From Comamonas sp. Y33R10-2 (lineage in GTDB: Bacteria; Pseudomonadota; Gammaproteobacteria; Burkholderiales; Burkholderiaceae_C): a stretch of 64,000 nt of DNA. The notes beneath the pieces are model-generated. The model searched no databases and had not been told where the DNA came from. It saw only the letters and a list, made by a program, of their open reading frames with translations. The stretch is from contig NZ_CP079925.1 of NCBI RefSeq assembly GCF_019355935.1, positions 2,728,001 through 2,792,000 on the forward strand. Direction: 5' to 3'. Every line of letters begins with the position of its first letter. Within the stretch, counting starts at the first letter, position 1. Made by a program: the position numbers and the translations under genes. Positions 46,167-55,210 of this stretch are shown in pieces.

Positions 46167-47420
46167 TCAAGCAGCGCTCAAAGACTGGTCAAGCAGCTCC
46201 ACCCAGTGCATCACCGGTACCTCGGTGCCGTTTTGCAGGTGCATGATGCAGCCCATGTTGGCAGACAAAATGGCGGCAGGCTTGGCGGGCGCAAAAGGCT
46301 CATCTAGGGCGGCAATTTTGCGCTCGCGCAGCTGCTGCGAGATTTCGGGTTGCAACACCGAATAGGTACCGGCTGAGCCGCAGCACAGGTGTGACTCGGT
46401 GCGCGCTATGCGCACGTCAAAACCCAGCTCGCGCAAAGCGCCTTCCACTCCGCCGCGCAGTTTTTGGCCGTGTTGCAGCGTGCAGGGCGGGTGGTAAGCC
46501 ACGGCAGCCTTGGGTGTGCTGATCTGGCCTTTTAACTTGTCTACCAGCTCGGGCAACATTTGCGGCAGCAGCTCGCTGAGGTCGCGGGTTAGTGCACTGA
46601 TGCGCGCAGCCTTGTCGGCGTACTGGGCGTCGTGACTGAGCAGGTGGCCGTATTCCTTGACGGTGGCACCGCAGCCTGATGCGTTCATCACAATCGCCTC
46701 GACCGAGCCACTTTCAACCAGCGGCCACCATGCATCGATATTGGCGCGCATCTGCGCCTTGCCGCCTTCTTGGTCGTTCAAGTGAAACTTCACCGCGCCG
46801 CAGCAGCCGGCGTTGCCTGCAATCACGGTCTGCACGCCTGCCGCATCCAGCACGCGGGCTGTGGCGTAGTTGATGCGCGGCATCATCGCGGGCTGTACAC
46901 AGCCCGCCAGCAACAATACCTTGCGGGCATGTTCGCGCGTGGGCCACACACCGGCATCCTGCGCCGCAGGAATCTTGTCGGCCAGTGATGCAGGTAGCAG
47001 GCCTTTTAAAGCCCGGCCAGCTTTGAGCGCAGGTGCGAACAGCGGCGATGTCATGCCTTCTTTGAGCAACCAGCGCTGCAGTTTTTCGCCCGTGGGGCGC
47101 GGCACCTGCTCATCCACAATCTTGCGGCCAATATCAACCAAGTGGCCGTACTGCACGCCGCTGGGGCAGGTGGACTCGCAGTTGCGGCAGGTCAGGCAGC
47201 GGTCCAAGTGCTGTTGGGTGGATCGCGTGGGCGTGTGCCCTTCTAGCACTTGCTTGATGAGGTAGATGCGGCCACGCGGGCCATCCAACTCGTCACCCAG
47301 TGTTTGGTACGTGGGACAGGTGGCGGTGCAAAAGCCGCAGTGCACGCATTTACGCAAAATGGCTTCGGCTTCCAGCCCTTCAGGAGTGGCGCGGTATTCA
47401 GGGGCGAGATTGGTTTGCAT
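46167..47420 (-). CDS. glcF: Glycolate oxidase iron-sulfur subunit
   Basis: From ATG 47420 the protein has 417 residues. Two 4Fe-4S motifs (CVHCGFCTATCPTY near residue 23 and CLTCRNCESTCPSG near 75) are followed by two CCG-type domains (LLAGCVQP, GNAGCCGAVKFH, PPCTLQHGQK, SHLCCGSAGTY). It passes electrons from glycolate oxidation to the respiratory chain. It lies 16 bases after glcE. A longer frame reaching 47558 overlaps glcE and is not used. Confidence 0.93.
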   Translation of the reverse strand: MQTNLAPEYRATPEGLEAEAILRKCVHCGFCTATCPTYQTLGDELDGPRGRIYLIKQVLEGHTPTRSTQQHLDRCLTCRNCESTCPSGVQYGHLVDIGRKIVDEQVPRPTGEKLQRWLLKEGMTSPLFAPALKAGRALKGLLPASLADKIPAAQDAGVWPTREHARKVLLLAGCVQPAMMPRINYATARVLDAAGVQTVIAGNAGCCGAVKFHLNDQEGGKAQMRANIDAWWPLVESGSVEAIVMNASGCGATVKEYGHLLSHDAQYADKAARISALTRDLSELLPQMLPELVDKLKGQISTPKAAVAYHPPCTLQHGQKLRGGVEGALRELGFDVRIARTESHLCCGSAGTYSVLQPEISQQLRERKIAALDEPFAPAKPAAILSANMGCIMHLQNGTEVPVMHWVELLDQSLSAA

Positions 47421-47436
47421 GGATTGACACCTGTTC

Positions 47437-48597
47437 TTACCATTTCGCCGACAGTCGGCCCACGTTGAGAATGCCCGCCGGGTCAAACGCTTGTTTGAGC
47501 CGGGCATGCAGCAAGGCCGATGTACGGCCTGCTGCGCTGCTTTGTGCATAAATATCAAAATCGCTTGTAGCGCTTATCTGATATGGACTTTCAGCTCTGA
47601 AAAGAGAAGCGGATCCGCCGGCTTCATGGGCCAGTTTCTGCAAGGCGGCTGCCGACGAGCGCGGGGCTTGCACCCAGCGCTGCGCGCCATGCCAGTCGAT
47701 GAATGGGCCTCTGGCCTCGGGTGGCAATGGCAGCGGTGCGGTGGCGGCGGGAATGAACAAGCGCCACAGGCAGTGGTCGGGCGCGCGCTGCTCAAACCAA
47801 GGTAGGCGCAGGTCGCGGCTGGCGCTCCAGTCTGCGGCCAGAGCATCAAGATTCGTATCGCTATCCAGCCGTTCGCCGCCCAGTCTCAACGCGGCAGCTT
47901 GCACTGCAGCACGCGCACCGCGCAGGCGCAGGTACAGCGTGCCTTTGCCGTCTTCTTCCAGCCAGTTGCTGGCGTTCAGCGGCAAAGGCTGGCCGCCCCA
48001 GTGGTTGAGCCAGTCCAGCGCCTGATGCTGGCTGCAACTGTCAAAGCGCAGGGTGGCCTCAGCGGGTGCCACGGGCAGCACCTTGAGGCTGACCTCGGTG
48101 ATGACCCCCAGCGTGCCCCAGCTGCCAGCCATGAGGCGCGAGACGTCATAGCCCGCCACGTTTTTCATGACTTGTCCGCCGTAGCGCAAAAGCTCGCCTT
48201 GGCCGTTGATCATCTCTAGGCCCAGCACAAAGTCTCGCACGGCACCCACATTGGCGCGTGAGGGGCCGGACAGACCTGCTGCCACCATGCCGCCCACGGT
48301 GCTGGCTGCGCCAAAGTGCGGTGGCTCAAAGGCCAGGCACTGGCCTTGACTGGCCAGCAGCGCCTGCAGCTCAAGCAGCGGCGTGCCTGCAAGCGCTGTT
48401 ATCACCAGCTCGCTGGGTTCATAGCTGACGATTCCTTTGAGAGCAAGTGTGGATAAGGGCTCACCCTGAAGACGTAGGCCATAGAAGTCTTTGCTGCCGC
48501 CGCCGCAAATGCGCAGTGGCGTCTTGTCACCGGCAGCGGCGCGAATGCGCTCGCTAATGTCTTTGATGGGGCGATTGGCTGAGTCCATGACTTGCAT
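47437..48597 (-). CDS. glcE: Glycolate oxidase FAD-binding subunit GlcE
   Basis: About 386 residues from ATG 48597 (ATG 48588 is equally possible; no strong ribosome site). The PCMH FAD domain includes LRICGGGSKDFYG, STVGGMVAAGLSGPSRAN and MKNVAGYDVSRLMAGSWGTLG; the C-terminus has KQAFDPAGILNVGRL. It works with GlcD and GlcF, but no glcD is adjacent. Residues ~339-349, near SPYQISATSDFDIYA, are encoded by a copy of the dispersed repeat. Confidence 0.9.
   Translation of the reverse strand: MQVMDSANRPIKDISERIRAAAGDKTPLRICGGGSKDFYGLRLQGEPLSTLALKGIVSYEPSELVITALAGTPLLELQALLASQGQCLAFEPPHFGAASTVGGMVAAGLSGPSRANVGAVRDFVLGLEMINGQGELLRYGGQVMKNVAGYDVSRLMAGSWGTLGVITEVSLKVLPVAPAEATLRFDSCSQHQALDWLNHWGGQPLPLNASNWLEEDGKGTLYLRLRGARAAVQAAALRLGGERLDSDTNLDALAADWSASRDLRLPWFEQRAPDHCLWRLFIPAATAPLPLPPEARGPFIDWHGAQRWVQAPRSSAAALQKLAHEAGGSASLFRAESPYQISATSDFDIYAQSSAAGRTSALLHARLKQAFDPAGILNVGRLSAKW
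47552..47584. repeat. Dispersed repeat embedded in the glcE coding sequence
   Basis: ATCAAAATCGCTTGTAGCGC followed by TTATCTGATAT matches an arm of the palindrome at 44372 read in reverse (GCTTCTAGTGCTTATCAA), with only two differences in the core. It preserves the glcE frame. Confidence 0.55.
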
Positions 48598-48674
48598 GGT
48601 AGCTGGCAGACCTGTCAGCCGGACAGGCATCAGTTTTGATTTTTTTGCACAGTGAGCGTGAATAAAAGCGTGAA

Positions 48675-48706
48675 TAAAAAAAGCCCCGCAGCTTGCACTG
48701 CGGGGC
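48675..48706 (-). terminator. Rho-independent terminator of the porin-glnK-amt operon
   Basis: GCCCCGCAG pairs with CTGCGGGGC in a 9-bp stem, followed on the minus strand by a run of eight T. It lies about 37 bases beyond the amt stop. Confidence 0.88.
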
Positions 48707-48742
48707 AACGTAATGAAACTGAACTAACGAAGTGACTGCTGC

Positions 48743-50095
48743 TTAACGGGTATAGGCAACTTCTCCGTGGGAGGTGATGTCCAGACCTTGTCGCTCAGAC
48801 TCTTCAGAGACGCGCAGGCCCACTGTCAAATCTGCAATCTTGAAAGCGATGTAAGAGACAACGCCCGACCAAGCAATGGTCACCAGCACGCTCACGAGTT
48901 GCACCCACACTTGGTGGCCCATGTTGAAGCCTTCTGGCTGCATACCGCCCAGACCTGTGGCGCAGAACACGCCGGTCAGGATGGCGCCCAGAATACCGCC
49001 CACGCCGTGGACACCGAAGACGTCGCAAACGTCGTCAACCTTGAGCATGCGCTTGAGGCCAGAGACACCCCACAGGCACAGAGGGCCAGCAATCAAACCC
49101 ATCACGATGGAGCCCATGGGGCCGACAAAACCAGCGGCGGGAGTGATAGTCACCAGACCGGCAACTGCACCGGATGCAGCGCCCAGCATGGAAGCCTTGC
49201 CGCGGTGCAGCGCTTCAGCAGTAATCCAGGCCAGAGCAGCAGCGCCAGTTGCCAAAATGGTGTTGATGAAGGCCAGACCCGCAGTGCCGTTGGCGGCGCC
49301 AGCAGAGCCAGCGTTGAAGCCGAACCAACCCACCCACAGCAGCGATGCGCCGACCATGGTCAGTGTCAGGCTGTGAGGAGGCAGGGCTTCTTTACCAAAG
49401 CCCAGACGCTTGCCCAGCATGTAGGCACCCACCAGGCCAGCTACAGCGGCGTTGATGTGAACCACAGTGCCGCCAGCGAAGTCCAGTGCGCCATCAGCAG
49501 CCAGCAGACCACCGCCCCACACCATGTGTGCCATGGGGATGTAGCTGAAGGTGAACCACAGCACGGAGAAGATGATCACGGCAGCGAACTTGATGCGCTC
49601 GGCAAAAGCACCCACGATCAGCGCCACGGTGATGGCAGCGAAGGTGGACTGGAAGGCCACAAACACATACTCAGGGATCGTCGCCAGCATGTGCGACAGC
49701 GTGTCCGGTGTGATCCCCTTGAGGAAGATCTTGTCGAAGTTGCCGAAGAACTTGCCTTCGCCGCCAAAGGCCAGCGAGTAGCCGTAAACAGCCCACAGCA
49801 CGGTGATCAGCGAGAAGATGACGAAGACTTGCGCCAGCACGGACAGCATGTTCTTGCTGCGCACCAGGCCGCCGTAGAACAGGGCGAGGCCGGGGATGAT
49901 CATCAAAATCACCAGCATGGTGGATGTCAGCATCCAGGCCGTATCACCGGCGCTCAATGTCGGCACAACTTCGGCAGCCGCTTGTGCTACCGGGGCAACA
50001 GCGGCTGCCACTGCAGCACCTTCCTGTGCAAAACCTGCCGCACTGGCAGCTAGCAGTCCTAATCCAAGGCCTGCACTTAATAGTTTGTTGGTCAT
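48743..50095 (-). CDS. amtB: Ammonium transporter Amt with signal peptide (second copy)
   Basis: From ATG 50095 the protein has 450 residues. A signal peptide-like N-terminus (MTNKLLSAGLGLGLLAASAA) and an Ala/Val-rich linker precede eleven Amt helices. Pore His residues are in DFAGGTVVHINAA and DVFGVHGVGG. It follows glnK by 40 bases, the conserved arrangement in which GlnK blocks the channel when nitrogen is plentiful. The longer frame to 50293 overlaps glnK and is rejected. Confidence 0.95.
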   Translation of the reverse strand: MTNKLLSAGLGLGLLAASAAGFAQEGAAVAAAVAPVAQAAAEVVPTLSAGDTAWMLTSTMLVILMIIPGLALFYGGLVRSKNMLSVLAQVFVIFSLITVLWAVYGYSLAFGGEGKFFGNFDKIFLKGITPDTLSHMLATIPEYVFVAFQSTFAAITVALIVGAFAERIKFAAVIIFSVLWFTFSYIPMAHMVWGGGLLAADGALDFAGGTVVHINAAVAGLVGAYMLGKRLGFGKEALPPHSLTLTMVGASLLWVGWFGFNAGSAGAANGTAGLAFINTILATGAAALAWITAEALHRGKASMLGAASGAVAGLVTITPAAGFVGPMGSIVMGLIAGPLCLWGVSGLKRMLKVDDVCDVFGVHGVGGILGAILTGVFCATGLGGMQPEGFNMGHQVWVQLVSVLVTIAWSGVVSYIAFKIADLTVGLRVSEESERQGLDITSHGEVAYTR

Positions 50096-50135
50096 GGCAA
50101 TCTTTCTAAAGCGGGTTCCAGAGGGGCTGAGGCAC

Positions 50136-50492
<357 letters not shown>

Positions 50493-51245
50493 TTAAAAAG
50501 CTTTAGAGAGCGTCAAGATCAGACGCGCCTTGTTCACATCGCCAAAGGCGTTTTTCTTGTTAGCGCCAACGACAGCTGCTGCTGCAGTGAAACCGTCACC
50601 CATGTCATAGGCACCGCCCACGCTGTAATCCATGTAGTTAGGCACGCCCATGTCCTTGATGTCGCTGGAAAAATGCGTGTAACCCACGGAAGCCTTCAGT
50701 GTCACCTTAGGCATCACTTCTTGGCTATAGGCGAACTGCAGATAACCGGTGTTGGTGCCTTTCAGACCCGAACCACCCTTGGCGCCCGCCCAGCTGAAGT
50801 AATCCTTAGACACGGTGTGCGAATACTTGGCTGTGAAGGGGCCGTAAGTACCGGAACCATAGAGTTCTGTGGTGTTGGCCTGTGTGGCGCCAGAGTAGAT
50901 ATAGGTCAGCACACCCACATCCCAATCCACATCCGCAGCCTTGAATTTGTAGCCGCCGTAGAAGTCAGTTTCCAGCGAGTTGCCGGGCAGCCAGTTCACG
51001 GAGGAGTTCCAGTTGCCCACGTAAAAGCCGCTGTCGCCAAATGCGTAGTCAAAACCACCTTGCAGCGCAGGCTTGAAAGCCTGGTTGCGACCGGTATCCT
51101 GATCTTGACCACGGAACTTGTAGTTACTGGTCAACGATACGTTGGCGGTGAGCTGAGCGTGTGCCCACATAGGAGCGATCACGGCGCAAGCCAGGGTGGC
51201 AGTCTTGGCGAAAGTCTTGAAACGGCGAGCAATGAGACTGGACAT
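50493..51245 (-). CDS. TorF-family putative porin
   Basis: 250 residues with a signal peptide ending AHAQ near residue 31 and then a repeated beta-strand pattern (LTSNYKFRGQDQDTGRNQAF; FGDSGFYVGNWNSSVNW; GYTHFSSD), ending in a C-terminal Phe typical of outer-membrane barrels. This layout matches the TIGR02001/TorF-like family. It is the first gene of the glnK-amt operon and has GGAGG before its ATG, suggesting that it lets nitrogen compounds through the outer membrane. Confidence 0.88.
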   Translation of the reverse strand: MSSLIARRFKTFAKTATLACAVIAPMWAHAQLTANVSLTSNYKFRGQDQDTGRNQAFKPALQGGFDYAFGDSGFYVGNWNSSVNWLPGNSLETDFYGGYKFKAADVDWDVGVLTYIYSGATQANTTELYGSGTYGPFTAKYSHTVSKDYFSWAGAKGGSGLKGTNTGYLQFAYSQEVMPKVTLKASVGYTHFSSDIKDMGVPNYMDYSVGGAYDMGDGFTAAAAVVGANKKNAFGDVNKARLILTLSKAF

Positions 51246-51288
51246 TTAGGTTTCCTCCGGTTTGAAATTTTTTTAGACAATCCTTCAA

Positions 51289-51304
51289 AGCATGGAGCGT
51301 GCCA
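51289..51304 (-). promoter_or_regulatory. Sigma-54 promoter of porin-glnK-amt
   Basis: On the minus strand TGGCACGCTCCATGCT matches the -24/-12 consensus TGGCACG-N4-TTGCW at all but one position. The start site would fall near 51278, about 33 bases before the porin ATG. Confidence 0.88.
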
Positions 51305-51358
51305 AGTCTCAAATACAGGTTTAAGAGCTGCTTGATTTGTGACGTTTATGCAATACAG

Positions 51359-51386
51359 ACAAGCACTTTTAGCTATTAATTTCAAG
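51359..51386. repeat. Dispersed palindromic repeat, half copy
   Basis: ACAAGCACTTTTAGCTATTA followed by ATTTCAAG is closely similar to the half copy before recQ (39641). It lies between the sigma-54 promoter and the upstream NtrC-like site. Confidence 0.55.
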
Positions 51387-51479
51387 TGGCTAATGCTTGC
51401 AAAAGACTTGCAAATCTCATGCACCAAACTAGGGATGCTCAAATTTCACGCACCAATGTTTCCTAACGTAAGCCTGCTT

Positions 51480-51500
51480 TTGCGCACTTTTTTGGTGCAA
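51480..51500. promoter_or_regulatory. NtrC-like enhancer site
   Basis: TTGCGCAC-N6-GGTGCAA is a near-perfect dyad matching the NtrC consensus (GCAC-N7-GGTGC class). Additional half sites (TGCACCA at 51420-51426 and CGCACCA at 51449-51455) lie nearer the promoter. The distance of ~180 bases from the sigma-54 promoter is normal for an enhancer. Confidence 0.75.
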
Positions 51501-51593
51501 TTTTAAAAGAGCCTGCTTTGCAGGACAGAGCCACAAACTCTGGCAGTCTTGTCGTAGCTTGGCGCTACTGATGCCTCACGCTCTACTAACGAG

Positions 51594-51779
51594 GTGCTTA
51601 TGCGGCTGGCTCTGGTTCAAAGTCGTGCCTTGCTGGGTTTGCAAGCACCAAATGTTACGGTTGGAGTCCATTGGGTGAATCGGTTGCCATCTTTCACATG
51701 GGTGGGTTTGGCTGATATCGAAGTCAAAGAAGCCAGAGAGCGCGTGCGCGCCGCCACCTTTTTTTGCTCGGAGTTTTGA
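51594..51779 (+). pseudogene. Duplicated 5' fragment of comM
   Basis: Bases ~51600-51760 encode about 53 residues (LALVQSRALLGL ... GLADIEVKEARERVRAA) closely similar to the N-terminus of the full comM at 52371. Similarity stops abruptly after RVRAA and the frame ends six codons later at 51779. The fragment begins with an ATG but cannot make a functional ATPase. Its last codons carry the ribosome site of the next gene, so it now acts at most as a leader ORF. Confidence 0.85.
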
Positions 51780-52286
51780 ATGATCATTCGCTTATCCAAG
51801 GTCTGCATGGTGCTGGCCATGGCTTTTTTCGCCACGCTGGTCGCCTTTGGCAACGTCACCGACTACGCCACGAATTTTGCCTTTGTGCGCCATGTTTTTC
51901 TCATGGACACGACCTTCCCAGGCAACGGGATCATGTACCGCTCCATTGAGCAAGAGTGGGTGCATCACGCGGGCTACGTCTTGATCATTGCACTGGAGAT
52001 AGCGACGGCAGTGCTGTGCTGGATAGGCGGCTTCAAGCTGCTCAAAGCGCGCAGCGCCGTGCCTGCAGAATTCAGGGCCGCCAAAGCGTGGGCCATCGGT
52101 GGCTTGAGCTTGGGCTTTTTGACGTGGCAAGTGGTCTTCATGTCCGTCGGTGGTGAGTGGTTTGGCATGTGGATGTCCACGCAGTGGAATGGCATTCAGA
52201 GCGCATTTCGTTTTTGCATCATGATGCTGCTCGTTTTGATGTACCTCACCATGAGCAACGACGCTTTGGAAGAGGGCGGGACATAG
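51780..52286 (+). CDS. DUF2165 membrane protein
   Basis: 168 residues and four predicted membrane helices (~7-25, 65-88, 105-128, 140-158). The stretch GNVTDYATNFAFVRHVFLMD, the WVHHAGY segment and QWNGIQSAFRF are typical of DUF2165. Function unknown. The ATG directly abuts the stop of the comM fragment, and CGGAG sits eight bases upstream inside that fragment. Confidence 0.82.
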   Translation: MIIRLSKVCMVLAMAFFATLVAFGNVTDYATNFAFVRHVFLMDTTFPGNGIMYRSIEQEWVHHAGYVLIIALEIATAVLCWIGGFKLLKARSAVPAEFRAAKAWAIGGLSLGFLTWQVVFMSVGGEWFGMWMSTQWNGIQSAFRFCIMMLLVLMYLTMSNDALEEGGT

Positions 52287-52370
52287 GCGCTGCGTTATTG
52301 ATTGCCTATTGCCTTGCTGGGGCTGCACGCATACTCTCAAGGCTGCGTCAGGTGGCGCAGTGGGGGGCTT

Positions 52371-53909
52371 ATGGGTCTAGCGCTGGTTCAAAGTCGTGCT
52401 TTGCTGGGGTTGGCTGCCCCCAGCGTTACCGTGGAAGTCCATCTGGCCAATGGTTTGCCTTCTTTCACGCTCGTGGGTTTGGCGGATATCGAAGTCAAAG
52501 AAGCACGCGAGCGCGTGCGCGCCGCCATCGTCAATGCGGGGCTGGAATTTCCCAACAACAAAAGAATCACCGTCAACCTCGCCCCCGCAGATTTACCCAA
52601 AGATTCAGGCCGCTTTGATCTGCCGATTGCGCTGGGCATTCTGGCAGCCAGCGGGCAAATTGAAGCGAGCAAATTGGCCGACTACGAGTTCGCCGGTGAG
52701 CTGTCCTTAACGGGCGCTCTGCGCCCGGTACGCGGTGCGCTGGCCACGGCGCTGGCATTGCAACGCCTGCAGCAAAACGTGCGCCTAGTGCTGCCGCTTG
52801 AAAGTGCGCAAGAAGCTGCTTTTGTTCCTTCCATCGAAGTTTTTAGTGCACAGCACTTGCTCGATGTGGCCAAGCAATTCATGGCTTGCGATGCACTGCC
52901 GCTTGATGCGGATGACACATCCCAAGGCTGGCAACAGGTCATGCCAAGGCCTGTTGTAGTGAAGACGTCAGTGCTAGACCTGCGTGAAGTACGCGGCCAG
53001 ATGCAGGCCAAGCGTGCTCTTGAAATTGCAGCAGCAGGTTCCCATGGGGTGCTGATGATCGGGCCACCGGGCTCTGGAAAATCGATGTTGGCTCAGCGCT
53101 TTTCCGCCTTGCTTCCGAGCATGACTGATGAAGAAGCGCTAGAGGCCGCAGCCATTGCCAGCCTTAGCGGTCGCTTTGCGCCAGAGCTATGGCGCCAGCG
53201 CCCCTTTGCCTCGCCCCATCACACTGCTAGTTCAGTTGCGCTCGTCGGTGGTGGCTCACCACCCAAGCCGGGTGAAATCTCTTACGCCCATTGCGGGGCG
53301 CTGTTTTTAGATGAGCTGCCGGAGTTCGCCCGCAGCGCGCTTGAGGCTTTGCGCGAGCCACTGGAGACTGGTCACATCACCGTGGTGCGGGCAGCGCAGC
53401 GGGCAGAGTTTCCTGCACGCTTTCAACTCATTGCCGCGATGAACCCTTGCCCCTGCGGCTATTGGGGCTCAAGGGTCAGGACTTGCCGTTGCACGCCTGA
53501 TCAAGTCTCGCGCTATCAGGCGCGTATCAGTGGGCCGCTGCTTGATCGCATTGACTTGCATGTAGAAGTGGCCGCTTTGCCGCCGCAGGAGCTGCTGGCT
53601 GCGCCTGAAGCCGAGAGCAGCGCTGCCGTTCAGCAACGCGTGAGCGCTGCGCGTGACAAGGCCATGCAACGCCAAGGCACGCCCAATCACCAATTGCACG
53701 GCGCGCAGCTAGATGCGCATTTGCAGCTGGAGCCGCAAGCCTTGGCGTTTGCCCACAAGGCGGCTGAAAAACTCGGCTGGTCTGCACGCGGCACGCATCG
53801 TGCTTTGAAAGTGGCGCGCACTATTGCTGATTTGGCAAACTCAGACGCTATCAGTCACACGCATGTGGCTGAAGCCTTGCAGTACCGCCGCGCACTGATG
53901 CAGCAATAA
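52371..53909 (+). CDS. comM: YifB/ComM family Mg-chelatase-like AAA+ helicase
   Basis: 512 residues from ATG 52371, preceded by a G-rich ribosome site. An N-terminal Lon-protease-like domain (~1-180) is followed by an AAA+ module with Walker A GPPGSGKSM at 231-239 and Walker B LFLDELPEF, a zinc-like CPCGYWG...CRC motif and the C-terminal chelatase-like domain. ComM is a branch-migration helicase that extends recombination during natural transformation. The frame from 52302 begins inside upstream sequence that is not conserved in the duplicated fragment. Confidence 0.93.
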   Translation: MGLALVQSRALLGLAAPSVTVEVHLANGLPSFTLVGLADIEVKEARERVRAAIVNAGLEFPNNKRITVNLAPADLPKDSGRFDLPIALGILAASGQIEASKLADYEFAGELSLTGALRPVRGALATALALQRLQQNVRLVLPLESAQEAAFVPSIEVFSAQHLLDVAKQFMACDALPLDADDTSQGWQQVMPRPVVVKTSVLDLREVRGQMQAKRALEIAAAGSHGVLMIGPPGSGKSMLAQRFSALLPSMTDEEALEAAAIASLSGRFAPELWRQRPFASPHHTASSVALVGGGSPPKPGEISYAHCGALFLDELPEFARSALEALREPLETGHITVVRAAQRAEFPARFQLIAAMNPCPCGYWGSRVRTCRCTPDQVSRYQARISGPLLDRIDLHVEVAALPPQELLAAPEAESSAAVQQRVSAARDKAMQRQGTPNHQLHGAQLDAHLQLEPQALAFAHKAAEKLGWSARGTHRALKVARTIADLANSDAISHTHVAEALQYRRALMQQ

Positions 53910-53986
53910 AAGCGTTTTTACTATTTCCTATAAGAGCTGATTGTTCGGCTGCGTTTAGGCTTTCTATTGATAACCGGATTGAGCGA

Positions 53987-55195
53987 GTGATTCAGCGACA
54001 AGAGATTCCCCTTTTACTCACTGGCTTTATGGCCACGCTAAGCGGTGTGGGGCTGGCCCGCTTTGCCTATACGGCGTTGATGCCGCAGATGGTGCATGCT
54101 GGCTGGTTTAACGGAGAGCAGGTTGCCTATTTGGGCGCTGCCAATCTGCTGGGCTACCTCATCGGTGCACTGGCCGCGGCGCCGCTGGCAGAACGTTTGG
54201 GCTCTGTGCGCATGCTGGTTATGTGCTGGGTTGTGGTCATGCTCAGCTTTGCGGCCTGCAGCCTGCCCCAGCCCATGGAGTTGTTTTTTGTTTGGCGGGT
54301 GATGGCTGGCATTGCAGGGGCTGCGCTCATGGTGTTGGGGCCGTCTGTTGCGATGTCAGCTACAGCACCGCAGCGACGTGCAGCACTGGGGCCGCTCATG
54401 TTTTGCGGTATTGGCGCGGGTGCTTTGCTCGCCGCCACGCTGGTGCCCATGTTTGCCCACGCCAGCCTGAGTGCAGTGTGGTGGGCGCTTACAGGGCTGT
54501 GCGCGTTGGCCCTGTGGTTTGGCTGGCGCGCTGCGCGCCAAATTGTTCCTCATACAGCTAAAGCAAATAACTCTGCAGCACCTGCTGAGCCACATCGACC
54601 CCTTTGGAGTGCGGCGGTCATTCTTCTCTTTTTTGCCTATACCTGCGACGCCTTCGGCTTTGTGCCGCACACGGTTTTCTGGGTAGATTATCTGGATCGC
54701 GAATTGCTTCTGGGTGCGAGCTACGCCTCGATGCAGTGGGCATTTTTCGGTTTAGGTGCCACATTGGGCCCTTTATGTGCCGCCTACTGTGCTGCTCGCT
54801 GGGGTTGGAGGGGGGCGACCACGGGCGCTTACGCTATCAAGGCTGTTGCCATTGGCCTGCCACTCGTCTGGGGAGGTTTTGCGGGTCATGCCATTTCAGG
54901 CTTTGTTGTGGGTGCGCTTTCGCCAGGTATGGCGGCGATTATTTCGGGCTATCTAATGCAACTGATTGGTCCTGCACAGCATAAAAAAATGTGGGGCTAT
55001 GCCACGGCCGCTTTTGCGCTGTTGCAGGCCAGCGCTGGTTATCTGATGGCGTTTATCTATGCACAGACTGGCAGCTATCGCAGTTTGTTTGTTTTGGGCT
55101 TTACGGCGCTAGCGCTGGGGTCGGCCTTGGTGGTTTGCATTCGTTTTGTACGCAGCAATCCAGGCAGTAATGCAGGCCGCAGTGCAAGTAGTTAA
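53987..55195 (+). CDS. YbfB/YjiJ-family MFS transporter
   Basis: 402 residues with ~12 membrane helices. GVGLARFAYTALMPQMVHAG near residue 20 and GAANLLGYLIGAL are the YbfB/YjiJ signature; CDAFGFVPHTVFWVDYL opens the second half. The start is GTG at 53987. It lies 15 bases before the flavin oxidoreductase gene and is probably co-transcribed with it. Substrate unknown. Confidence 0.85.
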   Translation: MIQRQEIPLLLTGFMATLSGVGLARFAYTALMPQMVHAGWFNGEQVAYLGAANLLGYLIGALAAAPLAERLGSVRMLVMCWVVVMLSFAACSLPQPMELFFVWRVMAGIAGAALMVLGPSVAMSATAPQRRAALGPLMFCGIGAGALLAATLVPMFAHASLSAVWWALTGLCALALWFGWRAARQIVPHTAKANNSAAPAEPHRPLWSAAVILLFFAYTCDAFGFVPHTVFWVDYLDRELLLGASYASMQWAFFGLGATLGPLCAAYCAARWGWRGATTGAYAIKAVAIGLPLVWGGFAGHAISGFVVGALSPGMAAIISGYLMQLIGPAQHKKMWGYATAAFALLQASAGYLMAFIYAQTGSYRSLFVLGFTALALGSALVVCIRFVRSNPGSNAGRSASS

Positions 55196-55210
55196 TCGGA
55201 CTAAATTTTG

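Noticed and set aside
48767..50053. A 428-codon plus-strand frame opposite the second amt, and another at 49896-51335 opposite glnK and the porin
   Set aside because: Both are antisense to well-supported genes and have a His/Gln-rich composition typical of shadow frames.
51780..53909. A complete tandem duplication of comM
   Set aside because: Only about 160 bases are shared between the fragment at 51600 and the gene at 52371; upstream and downstream sequences differ.
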